A model generated the notes under the pieces. That model made no database searches. It was given only the letters and a program-made list of their open reading frames with translations, and was not told the origin of the DNA. Source: Pandoraea vervacti (lineage in GTDB: Bacteria > Pseudomonadota > Gammaproteobacteria > Burkholderiales > Burkholderiaceae). From it: a DNA stretch of 64,000 nt. The DNA lies in assembly GCF_000934605.2 (NCBI RefSeq), contig NZ_CP010897.2, positions 4,526,001 through 4,590,000 on the forward strand. The letters run 5' to 3'. The position numbers were made by a program, and so were the translations under genes. Below, piece by piece: positions 33,599 through 42,347 of this stretch; position 1 is the stretch's first letter; every line of letters starts with the position of its first letter.

Positions 33599-34456
33599 AT
33601 GACGAGTTCCGAAACGAAGCCAGCCGCACCGCCCGTTCCCGCGCAAACGCCCGTACGCGTGGCTGCTGTCCAGATGGTCAGCGCACCGGACGTCGAGCGG
33701 AATCTGCGCGAAGCGGCCCGTCTGGTGGCCGAAGCGGCGCAGGCCGGTGCGCAACTGGTGCTGTTGCCCGAGTACTTCTGCTACATGGGACAACGCGATA
33801 CCGACAAGCTCGCCCTTCGGGAGACGCCGGGCAATGGCCCGATTCAGGATTTCCTGAGCGAGACGGCCCGCCGGCACGGTGTCTGGCTGATCGGCGGGAC
33901 ACTGCCGCTGGCGGCCCCCGAGCCCGAGCGCGTGCTCAACACGACGCTGGTCTTCGGGCCTGACGGCGCGCCCGCTGCCCGTTACGACAAGATTCATCTG
34001 TTCAATTTCGTCAAAGGCGAAGAGGCCTACGACGAGGCGCGCACCATTTGCCCGGGCGAGGCGGTGCGGACCTTCGAAGCGCCCTTCGGACGCGTTGGTC
34101 TGTCGGTCTGCTACGACCTGCGTTTTCCCGAGTTGTACCGTGCCATGGGCGACTGTACGCTCATGGTCGTACCCGCCGCCTTTACTTACACCACGGGCCG
34201 CGCGCACTGGGAATTGCTGCTGCGCGCGCGGGCCGTCGAGAATCAGTGTTACGTGCTTGCATCTGCGCAAGGCGGACACCACGAAAACGGGCGGCGCACC
34301 TGGGGGCACTCCATGCTGATCGATCCATGGGGCGACATCGTCGCCCGGCGTGAAGCGGAAGGCGCCGGCGTGGTCTTCGGCGACATCGATCCGGTCCGGC
34401 TCGCCGGCGTGCGCCAGAGTCTGCCCGCATGGCGGCATCGCGTGCTGCAAGGTTGA
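33599..34456 (+). CDS. Nitrilase-family amidohydrolase (Nit1-like)
   Basis: 285 residues. The catalytic triad of the nitrilase superfamily is visible: Glu in VLLPEYFCY, Lys in RYDKIHLFNF and Cys in GLSVCYDLRFPELYR. The overall pattern is closest to Nit1-like omega-amidases or deaminated-glutathione amidases. I started at MTSSETKPAAPP; the ribosome site is weak. It lies between the yhdP-like gene and tldD, a conserved trio in beta-proteobacteria. Deaminated glutathione repair is a family-level guess. Confidence 0.9.
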   Translation: MTSSETKPAAPPVPAQTPVRVAAVQMVSAPDVERNLREAARLVAEAAQAGAQLVLLPEYFCYMGQRDTDKLALRETPGNGPIQDFLSETARRHGVWLIGGTLPLAAPEPERVLNTTLVFGPDGAPAARYDKIHLFNFVKGEEAYDEARTICPGEAVRTFEAPFGRVGLSVCYDLRFPELYRAMGDCTLMVVPAAFTYTTGRAHWELLLRARAVENQCYVLASAQGGHHENGRRTWGHSMLIDPWGDIVARREAEGAGVVFGDIDPVRLAGVRQSLPAWRHRVLQG

Positions 34457-34536
34457 TACCTCATGTCGATCGCGCGAAGTTGATTTCGCCGGATTCGCCC
34501 TCATCTACCGAATACATTTCCTTGGCCTGACACCGC

Positions 34537-35997
34537 ATGAAAATCATCGACACCGGCATCCAGAACCTGGCCACGGCCCGCGAGCTGCTGCTCACGCCGT
34601 ACGGCCTCGACGAAAGCCATCTCCAACGCGCCCTCGGCGACATCTTCACGCATCGTGTGGATTACGCCGACCTGTACTTCCAGTACACGCGCAGCGAAGC
34701 GTGGAGTCTGGAGGAAGGCATCGTCAAATCGGGCTCGTTCTCGATCGATCAGGGCGTGGGTGTGCGCGCCATCGTGGGCGATCGCACGGCATTCGCCTAC
34801 TCCGACGACATCTCCGACATCGCGCTCAAGGACGCCGCAGCCGCCACGCGCAGCATTGCGTCGGCCGGCCGCGGACGCGTGAAGGTCGGCACCAAGCTGG
34901 CGAGCGCCGGCGGTCACGGACTGTACCTGCCCTCGGACCCGCTCGCGTCGCTCGATGCCAACGGCAAGGTTGCGCTGCTCGAGCGCATCGAAAAGCTCGC
35001 CCGCGCGCGCGATCCGCGCGTGTCGCAGGTGATGGCCGGGCTGGCCGGCGAGTACGACGTCGTGCTCGTGGCGCGCAGCGATGGCGTGATTGCCGCCGAC
35101 GTGCGTCCGCTCGTGCGGGTGTCGGTCACCGTCATCGTCGAGTCCAACGGACGCCGCGAAATCGGCAACAGCGGCGGCGGCGCCCGCCTGGATTACGGTT
35201 ACTTCACCGACGATCTGCTCGAAAAATACGTCAAGGAAGCGGTCGATGGCGCGATCGTCAAGCTCGACGCCCGCCCGGCCCCCGCCGGCGCGATGACCGT
35301 CGTGCTCGGACCGGGCTGGCCCGGCGTGCTGCTGCACGAGGCCGTCGGCCACGGGCTCGAAGGCGACTTCAACCGCAAGGGCTCGTCGGCCTTCTCGGGT
35401 CGTCTGGGCGAGCGCGTGGCAGCCAAGGGCGTCACCGTGGTGGACGACGGCACGCTGTCGAACCGCCGCGGTTCGCTGAACATCGACGACGAGGGCAATG
35501 CGACGCAGTGCACCACCCTCATCGAAGACGGCATTCTGAAGGGCTATATGCAGGACAGCCTGAACGCGCGCCTGATGAAGATGCCGGTGACCGGCAACGG
35601 CCGACGCGAATCGTACGCCGCCCTGCCCATGCCGCGCATGACGAACACGTACATGCTCGGGGGCGACAAGGATCCCGAGGAGATCATCAAGTCGGTCAAG
35701 CGCGGCCTGTATGCGGTGAACTTCGGCGGCGGTCAGGTCGACATCACCAACGGCAAGTTCGTGTTCTCGATGTCCGAGGCTTACATGATCGAAGACGGCA
35801 AGATCACATATCCGGTCAAGGGCGCCACGCTGATCGGCAATGGCCCGGAATCGCTCAAGGACGTGACGATGATCGGCAACGACATGTCGCTCGACTCGGG
35901 CGTGGGCGTGTGCGGCAAGGAAGGCCAGAGCGTACCGGTGGGCGTCGGTCAGCCGACGCTGCGCATGGAAAACATGACGGTCGGCGGCACGGCCTGA
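34537..35997 (+). CDS. tldD: Metalloprotease subunit TldD
   Basis: 486 residues. TldD pairs with PmbA (TldE) in a metal-dependent protease that trims unfolded peptides such as microcin precursors and CcdA antitoxin. Its metal motif is LLHEAVGHGLEGDFN at about residue 265, and the C-terminal GVGVCGKEGQSVPVGVGQPTLRM segment is a family signature. pmbA is not in the window. It closes the yhdP, nitrilase, tldD set, and a hairpin terminator follows at 36082. Confidence 0.96.
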   Translation: MKIIDTGIQNLATARELLLTPYGLDESHLQRALGDIFTHRVDYADLYFQYTRSEAWSLEEGIVKSGSFSIDQGVGVRAIVGDRTAFAYSDDISDIALKDAAAATRSIASAGRGRVKVGTKLASAGGHGLYLPSDPLASLDANGKVALLERIEKLARARDPRVSQVMAGLAGEYDVVLVARSDGVIAADVRPLVRVSVTVIVESNGRREIGNSGGGARLDYGYFTDDLLEKYVKEAVDGAIVKLDARPAPAGAMTVVLGPGWPGVLLHEAVGHGLEGDFNRKGSSAFSGRLGERVAAKGVTVVDDGTLSNRRGSLNIDDEGNATQCTTLIEDGILKGYMQDSLNARLMKMPVTGNGRRESYAALPMPRMTNTYMLGGDKDPEEIIKSVKRGLYAVNFGGGQVDITNGKFVFSMSEAYMIEDGKITYPVKGATLIGNGPESLKDVTMIGNDMSLDSGVGVCGKEGQSVPVGVGQPTLRMENMTVGGTA

Positions 35998-36081
35998 GCG
36001 GAATCCGTCGCTCCGGAGGACGGAAGCGCGTCGCCGGCGACGAAATTGCGCACCGCAAAAAATGCGCGAAGCATAGCAAGG

Positions 36082-36105
36082 CGCCCGGGTCAAACCGGGC
36101 GTTTT
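36082..36105 (+). terminator. Intrinsic terminator after tldD
   Basis: A 7-bp stem CGCCCGG/CCGGGCG with a six-base loop, followed by TTTT. It lies about 85 bases after the tldD stop and separates that gene from the aroG leader. Confidence 0.8.
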
Positions 36106-36201
36106 CGCATGTTAATTCGAAAAGGCGATTTTTCAACGCAAAACAGCGCATCGAAATGCGGAGATTCCGCGCGTTTTTCCGTCCTGTAGCGGTCACCTCG
36201 G

Positions 36202-36230
36202 TTGCAGCGTCATTCGATTAGGCGTATAAA
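36202..36230 (+). promoter_or_regulatory. Candidate sigma-70 promoter of the aroG leader
   Basis: -35 TTGCAG (36202-36207), exactly 17 bases, then -10 TATAAA (36225-36230), five of six matches to consensus. Start predicted near 36237, 30 bases before the leader peptide ATG. Confidence 0.55.
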
Positions 36231-36265
36231 GTTGTTTCTGTGCACGGCAATCCGCCGGCAAAGCC

Positions 36266-36364
36266 ATGTCCCAGACATCCTTCATGATCGCCAGCCAGTT
36301 TTACTTTTACTTTTTTGCGTATCTCACACCGCTGGCGGATGGAGAGGGACAGTTGCAGCAGTAA
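36266..36364 (+). CDS. aroG leader peptide (32 aa, Phe/Tyr-rich)
   Basis: A 32-codon ORF with ATG at 36266 and TAA at 36362. Codons 12-17 are TTT TAC TTT TAC TTT TTT (FYFYFF), with another Phe at position 6 and Tyr at 19: eight aromatic residues in 32 codons. It lies between a candidate promoter and an intrinsic terminator just before aroG, the classic place for an attenuator peptide. Stalling of the ribosome on Phe/Tyr codons would favour the antiterminator (see the attenuator entry). Its ribosome site is weak (GGCAAAG), as can be the case for leader peptides. The peptide itself is not expected to have a function. Confidence 0.75.
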   Translation: MSQTSFMIASQFYFYFFAYLTPLADGEGQLQQ

Positions 36365-36414
36365 GCACCGAACGAATCCTGAAAAACCGCCAGCGAGTCT
36401 GGCGGTTTTTTTTT
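36289..36414 (+). promoter_or_regulatory. Transcription attenuator of aroG
   Basis: Four pairing segments are visible: CGCCAG (36289-36294) just before the FYFYFF codons, CTGGCGG (36332-36338) near the leader end, CCGCCAG (36387-36393) and CTGGCGG (36399-36405). Segments 1-2 and 3-4 can pair, or 2-3 can pair as an antiterminator. A ribosome stalled on the Phe/Tyr codons would cover segment 1 and free 2 to pair with 3. The logic is established for trp/phe leaders; its action here is inference. Confidence 0.7.
36382..36414 (+). terminator. Attenuator terminator before aroG
   Basis: Stem CCGCCAG/CTGGCGG extended by A-U pairs to 12 bp (AAAAACCGCCAG with CTGGCGGTTTTT), a five-base loop CGAGT and a run of nine T. 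It lies 52 bases before aroG, so it would stop transcription ahead of the gene. Confidence 0.85.
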
Positions 36415-36466
36415 GACCCGAATCCCGAGAAACGAACCGCAGTGCGAACTGCCCAGGAGAAAAACC

Positions 36467-37540
36467 ATGCCTCCCCACAACACCGATGATGTCCGTATTC
36501 GCGAACTGAAAGAACTGACGCCCCCGGCGCACCTGATCCGCGAATACCCGTGCTCGGAAGCGAGCGCCGACCTCATCCATCGCTCGCGCGGCGCCATCCA
36601 CCGCGTGCTGCACGGCATGGAAGACCGTCTGGTCGTGATTATCGGGCCGTGCTCGATCCACGATCCGAAGGCCGCACTGGAGTACGCCGCACGGCTGGTC
36701 GAACAGCGCGAGCGCCTGAAGGGCGAACTCGAAATCGTCATGCGCGTGTACTTCGAAAAGCCGCGCACGACCGTGGGCTGGAAGGGTCTGATCAACGACC
36801 CGCACATGGACAACAGCTTCAAGATCAACGACGGCCTGCGTCTGGCGCGCGAACTGCTCGCGCAGATCAACGAAATGGGCCTGCCCGCCGGCACCGAATA
36901 CCTCGACATGATCAGCCCGCAGTACATCGCCGATCTCGTATCGTGGGGCGCCATCGGCGCACGCACCACCGAGTCGCAGGTGCACCGGGAACTGGCGTCG
37001 GGCCTGTCGTGCCCGGTCGGCTTCAAGAACGGCACCGACGGCAATGTGAAGATCGCCGTGGACGCCATCAAGGCCGCCTCGCAGCCGCACCATTTCCTGT
37101 CGGTGACCAAAGGCGGGCACTCGGCGATCGTGTCGACCGCGGGCAACGAGGACTGCCACCTGATTCTGCGCGGCGGCAAGGCCCCCAACTACGACGCCGC
37201 CAGCGTGCAAACCGCCTGCGACGACATCGCCAAGTCCGGCCTGGCCGCGCGCGTGATGATCGACGCCTCCCATGCCAATAGCCAGAAGAAGCATGAGAAC
37301 CAGATCCCGGTGTGCGAGGACATCGCCCGTCAGATCGCCGGCGGCGACGACCGTATCATCGGCGTGATGGTCGAATCGCATCTGGTGGCGGGCCGTCAGG
37401 ATCACGTGCCGGGCAAGGAACTGACCTACGGCCAGAGCATTACCGATGCCTGCATCAACTGGGAAGACAGTCTGAAGGTACTCGACACGCTGGCCGAAGC
37501 CGTGCGTGCACGTCGCGTGGCTCGCGGCGCGGGCAACTGA
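36467..37540 (+). CDS. aroG: 3-deoxy-7-phosphoheptulonate synthase (DAHP synthase)
   Basis: 357 residues, type I class (AroG/F/H-like). It condenses phosphoenolpyruvate and erythrose-4-phosphate, the first step of the shikimate pathway. Motifs are VVIIGPCSIHDPKAALEYA, RVYFEKPRTTVGWKGLINDP, the metal-binding CSIHD cysteine, GARTTESQVHRELASGLSCPVGFKNGTDG, and IDASHANSQKKHENQ near the end. AGGAGA lies six bases before ATG 36467. The Phe/Tyr leader suggests control by aromatic amino acid supply at transcription, in addition to any feedback inhibition. It is followed by a hairpin and the convergent adenosyltransferase gene. Confidence 0.96.
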   Translation: MPPHNTDDVRIRELKELTPPAHLIREYPCSEASADLIHRSRGAIHRVLHGMEDRLVVIIGPCSIHDPKAALEYAARLVEQRERLKGELEIVMRVYFEKPRTTVGWKGLINDPHMDNSFKINDGLRLARELLAQINEMGLPAGTEYLDMISPQYIADLVSWGAIGARTTESQVHRELASGLSCPVGFKNGTDGNVKIAVDAIKAASQPHHFLSVTKGGHSAIVSTAGNEDCHLILRGGKAPNYDAASVQTACDDIAKSGLAARVMIDASHANSQKKHENQIPVCEDIARQIAGGDDRIIGVMVESHLVAGRQDHVPGKELTYGQSITDACINWEDSLKVLDTLAEAVRARRVARGAGN

Positions 37541-37549
37541 TCGGCGTCA

Positions 37550-37574
37550 GGGCGGCCCGATGGCGGGGCCGCCC
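37550..37574. terminator. GC-rich hairpin between aroG and the adenosyltransferase gene
   Basis: Perfect 9-bp stem GGGCGGCCC/GGGCCGCCC with a seven-base loop, ten bases after the aroG stop, between convergent genes. There is no T-run on either strand, so it is a weak terminator or an RNA-stabilising hairpin. Confidence 0.4.
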
Positions 37575-37622
37575 GAAGTCCATCGCAAGTGCGCCTGCGG
37601 CGCTTGCCGGACTTGCCAAAGA

Positions 37623-38186
37623 TTACGGATTCCCGCCGTCGGCCCGGTCGCGTTGCCACAGCACGTCGGTCCCGCCGCCCGCGCGATTGAGTACGCGGGC
37701 CAGGACGAACATCAGATCGGACAGACGGTTGACGTACTGACGCGGCGCCGGCGCCACCGTCTCCTCGGCGCCGAGGGCCACCATCGCCCGCTCGGCGCGA
37801 CGCGCCACGGTTCGCACGATATGCGCCTGCGCCGCCGCACGGGTGCCGCCCGGCAAAATGAATTCCTTCAGACGCGGCAGGTCGGCGTTGTAATGCGCCA
37901 GCCACTCGTCGAGTTTCGCCACGTGGGCGTCTCCCAGCAGCGTGTGACGCGGCATGCTCAACTCCCCGCCCAGATCGAACAGGTCATGCTGAATATCGAT
38001 CAGCATGCTGCGCACGTCGTGCGGCAAGTCTTCGCACAGCAGCACGCCGATATGCGAATTGGTCTCGTCGACCTCGCCGATGGCGACGATGCGCAGGCTG
38101 AACTTGTCGACGCGAGCGCCATCTCCCAAGCCGGTTTTGCCGCCGTCGCCGGTACGCGTGACGATCTTGCTCAAACGATTACCCAT
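37623..38186 (-). CDS. Cob(I)alamin adenosyltransferase, PduO type
   Basis: 187 residues. It transfers the adenosyl group from ATP to cob(I)alamin to make adenosylcobalamin. The N-terminal ATP-binding motif is KIVTRTGDGGKTGLGDG; the C-terminal part has RRAERAMVALG and NRLSDLMFVLARVLN, with the conserved Arg and Asp/Asn of the family. I started at MGNRLSKIV (ATG at 38186); the upstream ORF extension looks non-coding. It is divergent from the D-lactate dehydrogenase-like gene and convergent with aroG. Confidence 0.94.
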   Translation of the reverse strand: MGNRLSKIVTRTGDGGKTGLGDGARVDKFSLRIVAIGEVDETNSHIGVLLCEDLPHDVRSMLIDIQHDLFDLGGELSMPRHTLLGDAHVAKLDEWLAHYNADLPRLKEFILPGGTRAAAQAHIVRTVARRAERAMVALGAEETVAPAPRQYVNRLSDLMFVLARVLNRAGGGTDVLWQRDRADGGNP

Positions 38187-38493
38187 CTTCTGACACCTAC
38201 CCCTTGCGGCATATTTCACCCGGCGACGCCTGTCGACTGCCGCACGGTCTGCCTTTTTGATTGAAATGGACCGTACAGCGACCGATTGCTTATTTTTCAG
38301 GCAATTCCGATGGCGTCGATACACGGCAAGTCCGTATGATATGACGCAAAGTGTGGGGAAAAACGCCGCCACGGCGTAAAATCCCCGCTCATGAGGTGTC
38401 AGGAAGCGCGTCGCGCGCCCAAGACCCCGCCCGATATGGTGTCCGCCCTCGCCTACCGGCTAACGGCGGCCCGGAGACCCGAAGGAGAAAGCC
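38187..38493. promoter_or_regulatory. Divergent intergenic region, adenosyltransferase / lactate dehydrogenase
   Basis: 307 bases without a gene. It must hold the promoters of both divergent genes and a strong AAGGAG ribosome site for the right-hand gene (38482-38487). I saw no clear operator and no riboswitch-like cobalamin fold by eye. Confidence 0.4.
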
Positions 38494-39915
38494 GTGAATC
38501 ACCCCCATCTGCCGTTCGCCGCAAAGCGTCCGTTTCCCGACGCCCTGCTCACCGAGTTGCAAGCCCTGCTGGGCGAGCGCGTGAGCACGAAGGAAGCACT
38601 GCGCGAACACCACGGCCGTGACGAGTCTCCCTTCGATCCGATGCTGCCCGACGCGGTGGCATTCGCGCACAGCACGCAAGAGGTCTCCGAGATCGTCAAA
38701 CGCTGTGCGAAGTACGACGTCCCCATCATTCCTTACGGCGCCGGTTCGTCGCTCGAAGGCCATCTGCTGGCAGTCGAGGGCGGCTTGTCGCTCGACCTGT
38801 CCGAGATGAACCAGATCGTCTCGATCAACGCCGAAGACCTGACCGTCACCACGCAACCGGGGATCTCCCGCAAGGCCCTGAACGAAGCCCTGCGCGATAC
38901 CGGGTTGTTCTTCCCGATCGATCCGGGTGCGGACGCCAGCATTGGCGGCATGTGCGCCACGCGCGCCTCGGGCACCAACGCCGTGCGCTACGGCACGATG
39001 CGCGAGAACGTGCTGGCCCTGACGGTGGTGCTCGCCGATGGCCGGGTGATCCATACCGGTACGCGCGCGCGCAAGTCGTCTGCCGGCTACGACCTCACGC
39101 GCCTGTTCGTCGGCAGCGAAGGCACGCTTGGCATCATCACCGAAGCGACGGTGCGTCTGTATCCGCAACCGGAAGCCGTATCAGCCGCGATCTGCTCGTT
39201 CCCGAGCATGACGGACGCCGTCAACTGCACCATTCAGACGATTCAACTGGGCGTGCCGGTGGCACGGGTCGAATTCGTCGACGCGCTCGCCGTGCGTGCC
39301 ATCAACAAGCATTCGAAGATGGAACTGCCCGAGACGCAAACGCTCTTTTTCGAATTCCACGGCAGCGAGGCCGGCGTGAAGGAGCAGGCGCAAACGACCG
39401 AAGAACTCGCGAAGGAAAACGGCGGCACGGGCTTCGAATGGGCCACGCGCACCGAAGACCGTAATCGTCTGTGGAGCGCGCGTCACAGCGCTTACTTCGC
39501 CATGCTCCAACTCCAGCCGGGCAGCCGCGCCGTCACGACGGACGTATGCGTGCCGATCTCGCGTCTGGCCGAATGCGTCGGCGAAACGGAAGAGGACCTG
39601 AAAGGCTCCTATCTCACGTGCCCAATCGTGGGCCACGTCGGCGACGGCAACTTCCACGTCGCGATTCTGATCGATCCGGACAAGCCGGAAGATGTCGAAG
39701 AGGCCGAGCGTCTGAATCAGCGCATCGTGGAGCGCGCGATCCGCATGGGCGGCACGTGCACGGGCGAACATGGCGTGGGCCTGCACAAGATGGGCTTCCT
39801 CGTGACCGAACATGGCGAGGACGCCATCGATGTCATGCGCGCGATCAAGACATCGCTCGATCCCCACAATCTGCTCAATCCGGGCAAGATTTTCCGGTTG
39901 CGTGCTGCGGGCTGA
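38494..39915 (+). CDS. FAD-linked oxidase, D-lactate dehydrogenase (cytochrome) type
   Basis: 473 residues. The FAD-binding PCMH fold is in the N-terminal half: VPIIPYGAGSSLEGHLLAV and TVTTQPGISRKALNEAL, then GADASIGGMCATRASGTNAVRYGTMRENVL. The C-terminal FAD-oxidase domain has VGHVGDGNFHVAILID and GGTCTGEHGVGLHKMGFL, ending in DPHNLLNPGKIF. It is GTG-initiated with AAGGAG six bases upstream. It probably oxidises D-lactate or a similar 2-hydroxyacid at the membrane. It is co-directional with glcD, eight bases away, so the genes form one operon. Confidence 0.9.
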   Translation: MNHPHLPFAAKRPFPDALLTELQALLGERVSTKEALREHHGRDESPFDPMLPDAVAFAHSTQEVSEIVKRCAKYDVPIIPYGAGSSLEGHLLAVEGGLSLDLSEMNQIVSINAEDLTVTTQPGISRKALNEALRDTGLFFPIDPGADASIGGMCATRASGTNAVRYGTMRENVLALTVVLADGRVIHTGTRARKSSAGYDLTRLFVGSEGTLGIITEATVRLYPQPEAVSAAICSFPSMTDAVNCTIQTIQLGVPVARVEFVDALAVRAINKHSKMELPETQTLFFEFHGSEAGVKEQAQTTEELAKENGGTGFEWATRTEDRNRLWSARHSAYFAMLQLQPGSRAVTTDVCVPISRLAECVGETEEDLKGSYLTCPIVGHVGDGNFHVAILIDPDKPEDVEEAERLNQRIVERAIRMGGTCTGEHGVGLHKMGFLVTEHGEDAIDVMRAIKTSLDPHNLLNPGKIFRLRAAG

Positions 39916-39922
39916 GCGCCGC

Positions 39923-41476
39923 ATGAACGCGCCGCTCACGCCGCAAGGCCAGTCCAACCCGCCCGGCTCGGTCCCGGCGGGCGTCGCGCTCGACGACAGC
40001 ACCGACGCCGGGGCGCTCGCCGCCCGTCAGCGCCAGTTGCTCGAAGCGCTCGGCCGCATTCTGCCGCCGCATTGCATTCTGCATCGCCGCGAAGACACCA
40101 CGCCCTATGAGTGCGACGGGCTTGCCGCCTATCGACGCGTGCCGCTCGCCGTCGTGTTGCCGGAATCGGAATCGCAGGTGCAGCGCATTTTGCAGGCCTG
40201 TCATCAGCTTGGGATTCCGGTCGTGCCCCGAGGCGCAGGTACGAGCCTGTCCGGCGGTGCGATGCCGATCTCCGACGGGCTGGTGCTCTCGCTCGCCAAG
40301 TTCAAGAAGATCATCGAAGTGGATCCGTACGCCCGCACGGCCACCGTGCAGCCGGGCGTTCGCAATCTCGCGATCTCCGAGGCGGCAGCGCCTTACGGGC
40401 TGTATTACGCGCCGGACCCCTCGTCCCAGATCGCCTGCACCATCGGCGGCAACGTGGCGGAAAATTCCGGCGGCGTGCATTGCCTGAAGTACGGGCTGAC
40501 GGTGCACAACGTGCTGCGCGTGCGCGCCATCACCATGTCGGGCGAAGCCATCGAATTCGGCTCGCTCGGGCCGGACGCGCCCGGCCTCGATTTGCTCTCC
40601 GTTTTCATCGGCAGCGAGGGTATGTTCGGCGTCGTGACCGAAATCACCGTCAAGCTGGTGCCCCGGGCACAGACGGCGCAAGTCATCATGGCCAGTTTCG
40701 ATGACGTCGAGACGGGCGGCAACGCCGTCGCCGCGATCATCGCCGCAGGCATCATTCCGGCCGGGCTGGAGATGATGGACAAACCCGCCACGCAGGCCGT
40801 CGAGGAATTCGTGCACGCCGGCTACGATCTGAACGCGGCGGCGATCCTGCTCTGCGAGTCCGACGGCACCCCCGAAGAAGTCACTGAGGAAGTCCTGCGC
40901 ATTTCGCATGTGCTGCGCACGTCGGGCGCGACACGCTTGCAGATCTCCCGCACCGAGGAGGAGCGCCTGCGCTTCTGGTCCGGGCGCAAGAATGCGTTTC
41001 CCGCCGCCGGGCGCATCTCGCCGGACTACTACTGCATGGACGGCACCATTCCACGCCGTGCGATTGGGACATTACTCAAACGCATCGAGGGCCTGGAACA
41101 ACAATACGGATTGCGCTGTATTAACGTCTTTCATGCGGGAGACGGGAACATGCATCCGCTCATTCTTTTCAACGGCAACGACCAGGACGAATGGCATCGC
41201 GCCGAGGCATTCGGTTGCGACATTCTGGAAGCGTGCGTCGAACTTGGCGGCACGATCACGGGCGAACACGGTGTGGGCATCGAGAAGATCAATTCGATGT
41301 GCGTCCAGTTTTCCGCCGAAGAGCGCGACGCGTTCTTCGGGGTGAAGCGTGCGTTCGATCCGGTCGGGCTGCTCAATCCGGACAAGGGCATTCCGACACG
41401 CGCGCGCTGCGCGGAGTACGGCAAGCTGCACGTGCGCGGCGGACTGCTGCCGCACCCCGACCTACCGAGGTTCTGA
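39923..41476 (+). CDS. glcD: Glycolate oxidase subunit GlcD
   Basis: 517 residues. It is the FAD-binding catalytic subunit of glycolate oxidase, turning glycolate to glyoxylate. Motifs include VPRGAGTSLSGGAMP, CTIGGNVAENSGGVHCLKYGLTVHNVL, FIGSEGMFGVVTEITVKLVPR and, near the end, NVFHAGDGNMHPLILFNGND and LGGTITGEHGVGIEKI. The order D-lactate dehydrogenase-like, glcD, channel, glcE is unusual only because of the channel (see findings). GlcD normally works with GlcE and GlcF; GlcF is not in the window. Confidence 0.94.
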   Translation: MNAPLTPQGQSNPPGSVPAGVALDDSTDAGALAARQRQLLEALGRILPPHCILHRREDTTPYECDGLAAYRRVPLAVVLPESESQVQRILQACHQLGIPVVPRGAGTSLSGGAMPISDGLVLSLAKFKKIIEVDPYARTATVQPGVRNLAISEAAAPYGLYYAPDPSSQIACTIGGNVAENSGGVHCLKYGLTVHNVLRVRAITMSGEAIEFGSLGPDAPGLDLLSVFIGSEGMFGVVTEITVKLVPRAQTAQVIMASFDDVETGGNAVAAIIAAGIIPAGLEMMDKPATQAVEEFVHAGYDLNAAAILLCESDGTPEEVTEEVLRISHVLRTSGATRLQISRTEEERLRFWSGRKNAFPAAGRISPDYYCMDGTIPRRAIGTLLKRIEGLEQQYGLRCINVFHAGDGNMHPLILFNGNDQDEWHRAEAFGCDILEACVELGGTITGEHGVGIEKINSMCVQFSAEERDAFFGVKRAFDPVGLLNPDKGIPTRARCAEYGKLHVRGGLLPHPDLPRF

Positions 41477-41477
41477 C

Positions 41478-42347
41478 ATGCGCCCGCTGTCGGAATGGCT
41501 GCCGCATGACTGGCGGCAGCGGCTTTACATCATCATCTTCGAAGCCGATACCCGTGAGGGTCGGCTATTCGATATCGCGCTGCTCATCGCCATCGTGCTG
41601 TCCGTGCTCACGGTCGTGGTGTCGAGCGTACCGGCGGTGCAGGCGACGATGCCCATCCCGATGGCCATTCTGGAGTGGTTCTTCACGCTCCTGTTCACGG
41701 CCGAGTACATCGCGCGATTGCTCAGCGCCCATCGGCCGATGCGCTATGCGCTGTCGTTCTATGGTCTGATCGACCTGCTCGCCATTCTGCCGACGTATCT
41801 CGCGATCCTCGTACCCGAGTTGCACGGGCTGATCGACGTGCGTCTGTTGCGGCTGATGCGCGCGTTCCGAATTCTCAAGCTCACGGCCTATGTGAACGAA
41901 GCCGGAATTCTCAGCATTGCGCTTTACAACGCGCGTCGCAAGATCCTTGTGTTTCTCGGGTTCATCTCGATCATCGTGGTGATCTTCGGCACGCTCATGC
42001 ACATCATCGAAGGTCCGGAGCATGGCTTCACCAGCATCCCGGTCGGGATTTACTGGGCGATCGTCACGCTCACCACGACGGGCTACGGCGACGTGGTTCC
42101 CGTGACCGGACTGGGCAAGGCAATTACCGGCTTCGTCATGCTGCTCGGCTATAGCGTGATTGCCATACCCACGGGCATCATGGGCGCCGAGATTCACTCG
42201 GCCATGCGCAAGAAGCCGATCACCACGCGCACCTGCGGCCAATGCCAGACTGAAGGACACGACCCCGACGCGCGCTTCTGCAAACACTGCGGCAGCGAAC
42301 TGGGGCCCTACCAATCCGATACGACACCGCCGCCCGAACCGAGCTGA
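41478..42347 (+). CDS. Voltage-gated-like potassium channel with zinc-ribbon tail
   Basis: 289 residues. It has the six-helix ion-transport pattern: hydrophobic segments at about 32-52, 62-82, 92-112, an S4-like VRLLRLMRAFRILK (121-134), about 155-176, and 211-232. The selectivity filter TTGYGD (200-205) is that of K+ channels. A C-terminal treble-clef-like segment has CGQC (253-256) and CKHC (268-271), likely a small zinc ribbon facing the cytosol. It starts one base after the glcD stop and its TGA overlaps glcE's ATG (TGATG), so it is cotranslated with the oxidase subunits. Confidence 0.9.
   Translation: MRPLSEWLPHDWRQRLYIIIFEADTREGRLFDIALLIAIVLSVLTVVVSSVPAVQATMPIPMAILEWFFTLLFTAEYIARLLSAHRPMRYALSFYGLIDLLAILPTYLAILVPELHGLIDVRLLRLMRAFRILKLTAYVNEAGILSIALYNARRKILVFLGFISIIVVIFGTLMHIIEGPEHGFTSIPVGIYWAIVTLTTTGYGDVVPVTGLGKAITGFVMLLGYSVIAIPTGIMGAEIHSAMRKKPITTRTCGQCQTEGHDPDARFCKHCGSELGPYQSDTTPPPEPS

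Noticed and set aside
34350..36221. 623-residue plus-strand ORF over tldD
   Set aside because: Different frame of tldD; Arg-rich and without motifs.
38187..38493. Cobalamin riboswitch upstream of the adenosyltransferase gene
   Set aside because: I could not find a B12-box-like sequence or a convincing fold; the gene is not normally riboswitch-controlled.
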